Source of the DNA: Taxillus chinensis
Lineage: Eukaryota > Streptophyta > Magnoliopsida > Santalales > Loranthaceae
Assembly: GCA_023512835.1 (NCBI GenBank)
Contig: CM042091.1
Location: 2,676,553-2,740,552 of the forward strand
Direction of reading: 5' to 3'
DNA: 64,000 nucleotides
The notes under the pieces are model-generated. The model did not search any database. It saw only the letters and a list, made by a program, of their open reading frames with translations, and was not told the DNA's origin. The stretch's first letter is position 1, and every line of letters starts with the position of its first letter. This document shows positions 23,793-34,229 of this stretch, in pieces. Position numbers and translations under genes: made by a program.

Positions 23793-24760
23793 TGTCATGC
23801 TTTAGATTTTCGATTTCCTATCCTAGGAAATCGGTTAATGACTCTCCTTATCCTCACCCGGTAAAACAAGGGGTAGGATAAAATGCCAAACACAAGGAAA
23901 CCATAGCACACTACACGTACTATCTTCACCTGCTCAACAACTCAACACAGTATATAGCGTAAATACTCACACATTTAAATCCACAACCAAAATATGGCAT
24001 TACCTAAAATACAAGTCCTTATACAAAAATCGTTCCCTTATGTTACATCAAATTTCAATGTCAACTTCATTACATGGGTAAACAAAAGGAAATATAAGAA
24101 AATAAGAGTTTTTCAGTCTGATTCCACACCTTGACTATCCATCTTAATTCCGAAAAGTACTTTAAAGGAAACAATCACATAACTGGAGGTGTGAGCAATC
24201 ACAACTCAGTAGAAATCATGTCTTCCTAACTCATTTCATGCTCCTATCATCTACATGATAATATTGATAAGTGCAGTGTCGTGTTAATAATATATAACCA
24301 ATTCAAAATTAGTCATCCTCAAATAGAACATGAGAAAATCACACGGGCCTTCTCAACCTCAGCCACACAAGAACCTCTTTAGTCACACATGTACTTCCAC
24401 TTCGGCCGCACAGACACCTCAATTATTTATACAACAACATAACATTTATTATAATCACAAGAAAAATATTCCTTAAACAATAAGGTGAACACATACAATT
24501 AACTCAACATATAATGTTCATACCATATCATCATTTATTTACGGCACAAAATATTAACGTAACATGTTAATAAGCGCCACCTAGAATCTATTCACGCAAA
24601 TGCTAGAGTCTCTAATATAATCATGACAAGATCGGAGTGCGTGAGACGAAATGAACCCCCAATGCAACCTTACAATCCTCATGAATAGAATTTAACTCTT
24701 CTTACACGCAAAGTATGTCATTCCAGACTAATATTCATATATGAGATCACACATATATGA

Positions 24761-24808
<48 letters not shown>

Positions 24809-25090
24809 CCTCAAAATTTAATCTTAGAATAAGTTCAACCGTACAACAATACGTTCAAGAGAAAGATATAGAATTCCTACCTCGAATTTCATTGGATTTA
24901 GGGTTTAGAATCGTAGAAGCGTTTTTCTTTTTGCTCTTCCTTATTCCTTTTCGTCGGATGTTTCCCACCCTCAAGAACGTAGGAATCGACGATCAAACCA
25001 ACTAGAAACCTAAAATCTAGAATCCTTACCCAAACACCAAAATGCCACCTATAACCTCTACCTCATTCTTCGACTACCTCATAAAGTCCC
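23793..25090 (-). mobile_element. Decayed LTR, minus orientation, related to the solo LTR at 37122-39016
   Basis: It starts TGTCATGCTTTAG, matching the reverse complement of the GGGGCGTGACA end of the 37-kb LTR. Near 24190 it carries TGTGAGCAATCACAACTCAG, followed by blocks matching the reverse complement of 38590-38690 of that LTR (ATCATGTC, then CATGCTCCTA-CATCTACA). The left (3') boundary is clear; the right one is approximate. A TA microsatellite lies at about 24764-24804. It sits where the missing half of the MGDG synthase would begin. Confidence 0.7.
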
Positions 25091-26399
25091 CAAACACGGA
25101 TTATTATAGTGATTATTATAGTGAAAATATGTTTGGAGTTAGAGGATCTTGCTAATATTCTTTTTCAATCAACTCCTATAAGTGAGCAAGTGGGATTTTT
25201 TTTTTTAGTTTGTTGGAAGATTTGGTTGAAGCCCTTTATCCTGAAATGGATACCTTACAGTTGTTTCGGAAGAAGCATCTGCAAGGGATTTCAAAACTGA
25301 GGTTGATAAAAATATGCAACCAGACAATGAGTTCCTGGTGACAGTTTCTGTCCCTGCAGATGCAAAAAGTAGTTATCTGTATTAGAGTCAGACCTTACTC
25401 CTTCCAATGTCAAGTTTTGTGAGTTCCTGGTGAAAGTTTCTGTCCCTGCAGATGCAAAAAGTAGTTTATCTGTATTAGAGTCAGACCTTACTCCTTCCTT
25501 CCAATGCCAAGTTTTGTTAGTTCCTGGTGAAAGTTGGTAGATGTACTTGCAGTATTAGTTGTATGGAGTGGTTTGCTTCCTTTGTCACAACAGTTAAGGT
25601 AGAAGGAACAAGTTGTTAATGTTCAAGTTTATTATATCATATTGGGGTGCCAGTATTCTTTAAGCATCAAAATTTGAATTTCTTACTCATCTCCCAGGCG
25701 GCTATTCATAATCAAATTAGGAGCTCTAAATAATTCTACCAAAAAACTATATTTAAATTTACATATATTTTCAGATAAATAACTGAAGTACTAAAGTATG
25801 AAAAATCAATAGCTAATTTGGTCTTAATTATCAAAAACATGAAAAAAGGAAAGAAAAAAACAGGTATATTATTGGGAACACAACAATAAGAAACAGAATA
25901 CAATTATTATTTTTTATTATTAAACAAACTTAAAGGGTTCTTCTATAAATCTCTCTCATCCAGATTCAATAGTTGGGCCTCAATGTAAAATAAACTATTA
26001 AAAAATGAGAAATTAAAAAGACAGAAGGCTGATGCTGCGAAATTGAGAAACCATTTCACATGTCATATATAATAGATGACATAAACATGGATTTAGGAGA
26101 AAATTGCATAATATGAAGGCCAATCTAAAAGCTAATTAATAAAAAATATAAAAAATACCATTAGATCGATTCAGTGATCCAGCTTTAAATGTTGTCACAT
26201 TGCTTTAAACTAGAGTATATGCTGGCAACAGTAGTTGCTTTTATCTCTCTTTTACAACTCTAATAATAATGTGTTTTTTCTTTATTTTTTTAGTTGTAAA
26301 GAGGATTATTTTACTCTCAGCTCCAACAGTTATTTTTATTTTAACTTTATTTTTATTAAAATAATAATTATTATTATTATTTTGATTAAAATAATAACC
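25091..26399. other. Spacer with a coding-like relic and tandem repeat
   Basis: Between 25240 and 25365 one + frame reads like degraded protein (EEASARDFKTEVDKN...) but ends in stops and was not identified. It runs into a tandem repeat at 25329-25540. The rest to 26399 is AT-rich with ATT microsatellite-like runs near 26360-26395. Confidence 0.4.
25329..25540. repeat. About 92-98 bp tandem repeat, two copies plus a partial third
   Basis: GAGTTCCTGGTGA...TGTCCCTGCAGATGCAAAA units start at 25329 and 25421, and a partial unit starts near 25518. The second copy carries an extra CTTC. Confidence 0.85.
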
Positions 26400-26950
26400 A
26401 GCGGCGAGAACACATAGCTGAAGCGAGAGAGTGTCACCGAGAAGCTGTCTGAGACGGGACAGAGGTAAGGCGGATCTTGATTCATACCGCACTGAGCTAG
26501 ATACCTCGACAAGGGCACGACAGTGGGGACAACTTTGAAGGAGATGAGGAGGCGCGACAAGGGAGATTGAAGCCGACGTCCGAACCCTAAATCCAAGAAT
26601 AGGGAAGCTTGTCGAGGATGGCTTCACCCCGCCGCTGGACTTAACTCGGTTGTTGTTCTACCTTCGCCTGAAGCTTCGTCATGGATGTTGCCGCAGCCTC
26701 CACCGCCTGCCTCCGCTGCGAAAGACATGGAGTCTGCAGATCCGTCAAAGCTGCCACCGCAAGCTCTACGGACGAAGGTTTCACGGCATTGTTGCTCAAG
26801 TCGTGCTCAACTGCGCAAGGACTGCTGCTCAAGGAGAACCTTTGCCGATCAAAGAACTTGAGGCAGGTGGCCTAAACGAGGGGGAGGCGGCCGGGCATGT
26901 GGAATTGGACGACGACATTGAGGGAGGAGAGAAGAAGAGAAGAGAAGAAA
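26400..26950. other. GC-rich island in AT-rich surroundings, unassigned
   Basis: About 550 bases of coding-like composition with modest open frames on both strands and no recognised domain, flanked by ATT repeats on the left and AT-rich sequence on the right. It could be a gene fragment carried by a transposon, or a dead first exon. No terminal inverted repeats were found. Confidence 0.35.
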
Positions 26951-28460
26951 ATAATATAATATTATATAAACAGTAAATAGTAATTTTTTATTTTTGAAGA
27001 ATTATTATAGTAAATTATAAAAAGACTTAGAGATTGTTAGAATTACTCTCTCCAAGGCTCCAGGCCCATTGAGGATTTTTTTTTCCCTCAAACTTTATTT
27101 ATTTCTCAGTTGTTTTCTTTTTTCGTCTCAATAATATTTACACTTTTGGAAAAAAAACTATTTTAAAGTTTTTGGGTTTAAAATAAATTTTAAATCATTT
27201 TTGTTTCACAAATTAGTGAGTAATAATAAATTTCTAAACATTTATTTAGGACATTAATGTTATTTCTCTTCATCTCCATCTCCTTCCACCCATTTCCAAT
27301 TGGGACATTTTCGGTCCAAATGAGTGTTTGTTTTTTAGCTAATTCTATTAAAAAGCTGCGAAAGAAAGAGCACACAACTGCAGAAAGGCGCAGAAACAGA
27401 GGACTTGCGCGCGCAACTAAAGCAAAAAGAAATAATTCATGCTAGAAGGCCAAAAAGTGTTACGAATTGGCAGCCAAACTTAGTAGTGTCTTTTTGGGGG
27501 GTTATTTATATCTTTAATTGTAATTATAGGAAAAAGGTATTCACACTCTTCAATTTAACATATTTTTTAGTTAATTTATAAATAATAACTTAATGCTATA
27601 TTAAAATTCTCTATGATTAACATATTCATCTAATAATTTAATAAATAAAGTAATATGCCCACTTGCATAATGGTTAGACATATATAGTTTTGTCCCAAAT
27701 TTGTCTCGCTTCTTCGGTGATTTGGGCAGTTTGAGGCGGAGCGAATTTTTTACCTTATATTTATTTTAAAATATTGCGTTAGGACGGCAAGACTCGAGTT
27801 TGACTCGAAAGCTTATCAAGACAGGATAATATTGCCATCCTTACTTGCCTCTCCTCTCATTTTAATTTTATTTTTATTTAAATAATAATTTTTATCCTAT
27901 TTTTTATTTTCCTACTACTTAGATCTGACTGGACGAAATCTAAAGAGGAAAAAGACAAATCTGTGATCGAGAAAGATCTATTGAAGGGGCGGGGGGGATA
28001 GTTTTATAGTTGGGGTGGTGCTGCTTGAGGAAAATTTGGAGCTACCGACAGGAAGGAGAGAAGAAATAAGTCGCCAAATCTAGAGGGGGAGAGGTAATTT
28101 TCACCTTGGGGTCACGGACCAGAAGGAGAAAAGAAACAATTCACTGAATCTGAGGGAGAAGAGAAGAAGAATGCACATGAGGAGGGGAACGATTACACAT
28201 TTATAAACACGGAGATCTAAAAGGTCGAAGGGTCATAGATATTGCACAGCAGTAAAAGCTGTCAAAAACAACAAAGGAGCTATAAATTAAAAGACTCGAA
28301 AGTCAAAGAGTCAAAGATACAAAATGTTTTGCTAGTTGAGTTGAGCGAGAGAGTTGAAGACCCAAAGGGTCGAAAACTTAACTCATAAAACATCAAGTAG
28401 GTTAAGTAAATGTTTCATTAAACACTCAAAAACTTGAACCATCGAATAGTTGGAGACTCA
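26951..28460. other. Spacer, nothing recognised
   Basis: AT-rich with A/G-rich stretches (27940-28200). A GACTCGAGTTTGACTCG short palindrome-like stretch lies near 27788. No gene is supported. Confidence 0.45.
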
Positions 28461-28652
28461 AAGTACTTACAAACCTTAACCGAACCACTTAAGAACTATT
28501 AAGCAAAGACTCAAAATTGAATTCATAAGATTTAAGTTCCGAACATTTAAAGAATCAAAAACTCGAAGTACTTACAAACCTTAACCGAACCACCTAAGAA
28601 CTATTAAGCAAAGACTCAAACTTGAATTCATAAGATTTAAGTTTTAAGTACT
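28461..28652. repeat. 105-bp tandem duplication
   Basis: AAGTACTTACAAACC at 28461 recurs at 28566. The two units share TTAACCGAACCAC, AAGAACTATTAAGCAAAGAC and ATAAGATTTAAGTT with a few substitutions. The right copy ends at the insertion point of a MITE. Confidence 0.85.
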
Positions 28653-28879
28653 TGGGCACGTTTGTTTCACCTGTTTTCTGTTTTCGTTTTTAAAATGTGA
28701 TAGCTGTTTTCGAGTATAAAAAATATAAAACTGAAAACAATAAAATGTTGTTTTCATTCTTTAGGATATAAAAAATGAAAATAAGTTTATATTGTTTTTA
28801 ATTTTTAATTTTTTATACCCGAAAACAGTTATTACATTTTAAAAACGAAAACAGAAAACATTCCAATCAAACATGCCCT
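28653..28879. mobile_element. hAT-like MITE with long terminal inverted repeats
   Basis: The left end TGGGCACGTTTGTTTC is followed by TTTTCTGTTTTCGTTTTTAA. The reverse complement of the right end reads AGGGCATGTTTGATTGG followed by the same TTTTCTGTTTTCGTTTTTAA block. Flanks are TAAGTACT on the left (28645-28652) and TAAGTCT on the right, consistent with an 8-bp duplication that has lost one base. No coding capacity. Similar but weaker fold-back sequences occur near 29560-29790 and 30460-30560. Confidence 0.75.
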
Positions 28880-29675
28880 TAAGTCTAACATCGAAAATGA
28901 GCAACGTGCGGGTGAGTATATTGATCAATTTGTTTTTTATTAATTTTGTTTTTAAGGTTACTTAATATGATAATTTTACAAAAATAAATGTGTTTATAAA
29001 ATTTGGTGCGTGAACTGTAATAACATATTATACTCATATTGGGGCGTGTGCTTTGATCGATGTAGTTTAGGTGATCAGTGCGACTCTTTCTATCTGCTCT
29101 TTCTTCATCGCTAAGGATTGCAGATACGAGTGATGCCGACTGTACATGCAGCAAACGGTCAAACTCGAATTCCCTCGTTTGGCAAATGGCAAATGGCAAA
29201 TGGCAAATGGCAACATGCGTAAGTGGGTAACTCGAACACTCACGGCTTAGTGCGCGAGTTGATGTATGCTTTTGTTAATTTGTTGTCATTTGTTTTTCCC
29301 GAGAAAGAGACAAAGAGTAGCAGAAGCAGTGGAGGCCAGGCCCAGGCCAGTGGGGTCAATAAATATACGTCGCCCATCTGCTTTTTATTATTGAGTCCAC
29401 TTTCGGCAGCTAATCACAGGCCGTACTGCGTTAAAGGCCTCCAAAGTCCCACCCTGCTTGCAACACAGAGGCTGCTTTAGATATTTCCTTGTCGCGCCAT
29501 TGAAATATGCTTCACCCGTCAATTATTTCAACTCTCAACCCAAACCCGACATAAATTTAGGTTTCGTTGTACTGTTGTTTTTTTTTCCCCCGTTTTGAAG
29601 ATATGATAATTATTTTTTAGTATAAAATGTTAAAAACTAAAATAAAAATTATTTTATAACCTTCAAAATAAAATA

Positions 29676-29706
<31 letters not shown>

Positions 29707-31260
29707 CCAAAAATAACAGAAAATAGACTTATACTGCTTATAAGCTTTTTTTTTTGTTGTTTTCTGTTTGCAGAAAACTCATATAGGCCTTGACTGGAGA
29801 TGGTGATTAAATCTATATAGATAGAGAGGCTGTGGACTGGGGACATACCTTGCCGAGAAAGAAAATGAACTTTTCGTAAAGGCGTTACGTAGATTAATAT
29901 CATGAATTTCCCTTCATGATTACGTGCCTCTTCAATGCTCGTGAAAAGTTCTAAGGCCATTTATAACCACAAAAAAAAAAAAAAAAGTCCATTTGAACAA
30001 ATGGATAAACGTGGACCGTAAACTAATCGAATCCAAAACTATGGAATCGTATTTATTATTATTTATTAATAAACTGAATCATTAGCATTAAATTATGTTA
30101 TTTATGAAATCTTTTACAAATAAGTATATACAAATTCAGAACATAATTATAAAAATTTAAAAATTCATTAAGAATTCAAATTATAAACTTATTTTTTTTA
30201 AAATATAATTATTTAATTATTAGTCTACGTTGTCATTATTTAATATATTTAAATAATTACCGTATATACATTATGATAATAAATAAAAATATTTCTTTTT
30301 TGATAATAATTTTAAATTATATGCATATTAAATTTTACTTAATGAATAAATATATATTTATATTTAATAAAAATATATTTAATTACAGTAATCAATTTAT
30401 TAATGGTTGAAAGTTGATTTTGTAATAAATAAAATAAAATTTTATTTTTACTTTTTAGATCCTACCAAATTAAAATAAAATTTTATTATTTTTAAATTAT
30501 ATTTTTTATACTCAAAAATAATTATCATATTTAAAAATAAAAATAAAAACCATACAAAACAAACGTGTTTTAATATTTGATTTCTTTGAATATTTTATTT
30601 ATTTGACTACGTACAATTCTATGATTGTGATCCGATGTGCTCTTGTGTATACGTATGATTAATTTGTATCTTAAGTTTTGAAAACTTTTAATTTTTTTTG
30701 GTATTAAAAAACTATTATTAAATATCCTAACTATGCTACTCTTGTCTTGGAACTTGGTAGTTATATAGTAATTTAAATAATATATTATATTTTATTAGAA
30801 TTTTGTTTATTTAACTTGATTTTTTTGTTAATTTAAAATTATATAGTGGTATTTATCACTCACTATATAGCTTAGATTTATTAATTTTCTAATAATTAAC
30901 AATAGTTGAAACATACATAGGTATGTAATTTTATTTTTGAAGTACTTAAAATAATACAACAAAATTTGATATTTAAAATTCAAATATGCATTTTATTAAT
31001 AATTTATAATTAATCATATCTTCATTATATGCTCATCATATTAATTAGAATCAATCTATATTTGATTATTATACTTACAATATGCTAAAATGAAAACAAT
31101 AACTCATTGCATATATAGTATAACTTTAATTTTCTATAATATAAAAATAATATGAAAATAAATTTTATCTGCAATAATAATATAATCATATCTTCATTAT
31201 ATGATGTACTTGAATAAAATATTTTAAAAGTACTTGAAACTTGATTACCGTCCGAGTATG

Positions 31261-31299
<39 letters not shown>

Positions 31300-32247
31300 T
31301 AAAAGGAGTTTGCTAGCTGACATATAGCTAGGCTCCTGTTAACGCAAACAAGTGAGTGAAATTCACTTAATTTTTAAAAATATTTATGCTTACCTGACGG
31401 AAAAATTATGAAAAATTATTTTTAATAGGTTACAACACGTCAAATGTTCATAATTTAATTTACAAATAATTAATACGAACAAAAATTAAAACATTATCTA
31501 TCATTTTTAATTAAGTCGACGCTTAAGCATCCGACTATTAATCCAGTTAAATTATTAGATTCTAAATCAAAACTCAATATATATGCCTATAACTTGCATA
31601 TATAAAATCTTGAAGACTATATAAGCTGTTTTTTTTTACCTTCTCACACAACATTTCATATAGTATACTTGAACAAATGAAATGACCCAGATAGGGATGC
31701 AAATGGAGCCTCACAGCCGGTTGAAAATGGGGCGAACATGTTAATGTATGAGTTTAACCGACTTAAGTTTAGGTTAACTAAAACCGGTATTTTTTTTCCC
31801 TCAGTAACTTTACTAAAAAATAAAACTGCAATAAAGTTTCATAAAATTATAAACTTAACTTTGATGTAATAGTCAAAGGAATGAGAAAATTCAAGTTAAC
31901 TTATATTTTATTATATTTGTCTCATTAATGTGACTGGGTTACATAGGAAATAACATATTTCGCATTTGAATTGAAGGCATAGAAATTTAAGGTAAACGAT
32001 TGATGTAGTAAACTTGAATGAAAGAAATATCAAATAAGGTTGTCATTCACCGACAAAGTACAGTTGATAGTGGCCGGGGTGGGGTGTTCCCAAACCAATG
32101 TCCCCATTTTTTTGACGCTTCACAAAATCGTATTATTTAATATATTATGATTTTTTTGATTTTTTTTGGTTTGTTTTTGAAATGAGGCTACAATCACATG
32201 TAGGATTTCTGAGCATACACACTCGATCATCTCAAACATTATTCCAC
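28880..32247. other. AT-rich intergenic region
   Basis: No gene is supported. Notable items are a heptamer repeat (GGCAAAT)4 at 29181-29208, an ATT microsatellite at about 29680-29705, an A run at about 29969-29983, strongly AT-rich DNA from 30000 to 31250, and a TA microsatellite at about 31266-31297. A short frame at 29223-29480 has no recognisable domain. Confidence 0.5.
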
Positions 32248-32904
32248 CTACTGCTTTGAGGCAGTCATTTCGATTTTCATCTGCCGCTCCAACTCTTTGC
32301 GGAACCTCTCTATGAACTCCCCAGCCGCTTCGTCCACGTGGCTGCTGTCCCCGCCGAGGTCGCCCAACGGAAAGGGCGAGTCCGTCACCCTCACCCTCAG
32401 TAGCTGTCCAACAGCCGGGCTCACCCCGAACCCGATGCCGGAAACCGGGGAAGCCTGCTCCTCCACAGCCGCCTGATCGGCAGCGCTCCACATCTCGATG
32501 GCTATCTTGACGGCATTGAGGGTGGCGAGGCTGTCGTCCTCGTCCGTGTCCTGCGGCGGGTGAACGCAAGAAAAGAAGTGCCAGTGGCCATGGTTGTTAC
32601 CGCAGCCTCGGCGCTTGGCGGGGCTGCTGCTGCAACTGAACTCGTAGTCGCCGGAGGTTGAAGGGAAGGAGAGTCGGCCGTCGTGCATGTAGGGGGAAGT
32701 GGAGGGAAAAGAGGCAGAGCCGCCGTGGGAGTGGTGGTGGTGGTGGAAGAGGAGACTACCGATCATGGCTTTTCCGGCGAGCTTGCCGCGTTTCATGGCG
32801 TGGTCGATGAGCTTGCGCTTTGAAATGCCCTTTCCCATCATGAAGAAGGCTAGGCGCACTATGTTCCAAACGCGCTCTGCCACCCTCGGAGCGTTCCGTT
32901 CCAT
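32248..32904 (-). CDS. DUF761 domain protein (avr9/Cf-9 rapidly elicited protein 146-like)
   Basis: A single-exon gene of 218 residues. The start at 32904 (MERNAPRVAERVW) is chosen because the family begins just before the IVRLAFFMMGKGISKRKL stretch. That stretch (residues ~15-33), the MKRGKLAGKA block (~37-46) and the His-rich LFHHHHHSH (~52-60) all match the family N-terminal region. The middle (GDYEFSCSSSP, ~85-95) is also typical. The C-terminus VDEAAGEFIERFRKELERQM (~190-209) is the DUF761 signature, a short amphipathic helix. Known: tobacco and tomato relatives are induced rapidly during Avr9/Cf-9 defence signalling; biochemical function is unknown. GC-rich and intronless. A decayed partial copy lies about 1.1 kb upstream at 33978-34217. 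Confidence 0.9.
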   Translation of the reverse strand: MERNAPRVAERVWNIVRLAFFMMGKGISKRKLIDHAMKRGKLAGKAMIGSLLFHHHHHSHGGSASFPSTSPYMHDGRLSFPSTSGDYEFSCSSSPAKRRGCGNNHGHWHFFSCVHPPQDTDEDDSLATLNAVKIAIEMWSAADQAAVEEQASPVSGIGFGVSPAVGQLLRVRVTDSPFPLGDLGGDSSHVDEAAGEFIERFRKELERQMKIEMTASKQ

Positions 32905-33006
32905 TTGGTGCATATATATATATAGGGTATATATGCACCAAATGGTTTGATTTCGTGGGAGTGTTAGTTTGATTTGAGGAGCAAAAAATGAAGAGAGATG
33001 GGCGAG

Positions 33007-33014
33007 TATATATA
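33007..33014 (-). promoter_or_regulatory. TATA box of the DUF761 gene
   Basis: On the gene strand the sequence reads CCCTATATATACTCG, about 105 bases upstream of the ATG, placing transcription start near 32980. Confidence 0.55.
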
Positions 33015-33125
33015 GGGGTAGGAGGATGGTGGTGGCATTGCTTGCGACGACACGTAACTTCTTCTTGTTGTTGTTGTTGTCGTTTTTTTTTTTTTTTTTT
33101 AAATAATTTTTTTTTATAAAGGACA

Positions 33126-33970
33126 CGTATGTTTGTACTTCACTCTAAAGCACACCCAATGGCCAATTGTTCCGGTCGAGATATTTTGGTGACCTTAAAA
33201 GATACATCAATTATGTAGTTATGATGCCTGACGACGGCGTGGGTTCGGTCTGGTTAATATTTTAATTGTATTATTTAAATATTTTATTAATATTTATTTT
33301 AAAATTAGCTGTTAAATTAAATATTTATATATTAATAAAGACATATAATTTTAATAGCCATATAAATTTATTTGAAAAATAATATAAATAAATAAATAAA
33401 ATTATTTATTTATTTATTTTAACGAAATTTACATAAAAATTAATTGTTGAATCACTATCAAATTTTATAAGAATGTTTTTATACGTTCAGAACTTAATCT
33501 CAGATTTGGTTGGTTAACTAAGTGATTTATTAAAAAATAAATTAATTAAGACTAGACTGGTATGAATATCAAATGGCATGTGGAATTAGTATGACCCTTT
33601 AATTGCTATGAAAACATTTAAAATTTGACTTTTCTCCTCATAAGTATACATTAAATTGAAGTATAAATATGCTTACATTTTCTTAAGATATAAAATATAA
33701 AAAGTATAAATATAAATACTTTAAATATAACATATATGTTTAACTGTGTTTAGAGTTCGTTTGATCCATATGATGCTTTGTAATAAGTTATTTTTTTATG
33801 TTTGTGGTGCAAAATTAGGTAATTGGATGAACCATTACACAGAAAACTACAAGAAATGAATAAAAGTGGAGTCTTGTTGTACAGTCGAGACCGGCGGCCC
33901 CCGACATCGAGAGGGGTTTCACATGAGACGAGGGCGCAGCCATAGATGAGCACCGCGTCTGTCATGTGTA
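33126..33970. other. Spacer between the DUF761 gene and its pseudogene
   Basis: AT-rich, with TTTA/AAAT repeats around 33385-33420. No further coding remnants are seen. Confidence 0.5.
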
Positions 33971-33977
33971 GTGTGTT

Positions 33978-34217
33978 GTGGCAATGGCCATGGTTGTCGC
34001 CACCTCGACACTTGGTGGGGCTATTATTGCAACTGAACTCATAGTCGCCAACGGTGGTAGGGAAGTGGAGTTGCATGTCCTCACGGATATAGGGGGAAGA
34101 GGAGGGAGAGGAGCTGCCATGGGAGTGGTGGTAGTCGAAGAGGAAGTTATTGATCATTGTTTGTTCAATGAGCTTTCAACATTTCATGGTGAGGTTAAGC
34201 TTGCATTTCGAAATGCC
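33978..34217 (-). pseudogene. Partial DUF761 pseudogene, duplicate of the 32248-32904 gene
   Basis: On the minus strand GISKCKL at 34217 corresponds to GISKRKL of the intact gene. There is then an in-frame TGA at 34176-34178 at the position of the intact gene's MKRGKL block. NNFLFDYHHSHGS, GDYEFSCNNSPTKCRG and DNHGHCH follow in the same order as the intact protein (SLLFHHHHHSHGG, GDYEFSCSSSPAKRRG, NNHGHWH). Similarity stops near 33978, so the C-terminal DUF761 helix is absent. Same orientation as the intact copy, hence a tandem duplication that decayed. Confidence 0.85.
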
Positions 34218-34229
34218 TAAGTTCCCTTT

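Noticed and set aside
29223..29480. 85-residue + frame as a small gene
   Set aside because: No domain, no clear promoter, and position in repeat-rich DNA; composition alone is not enough.
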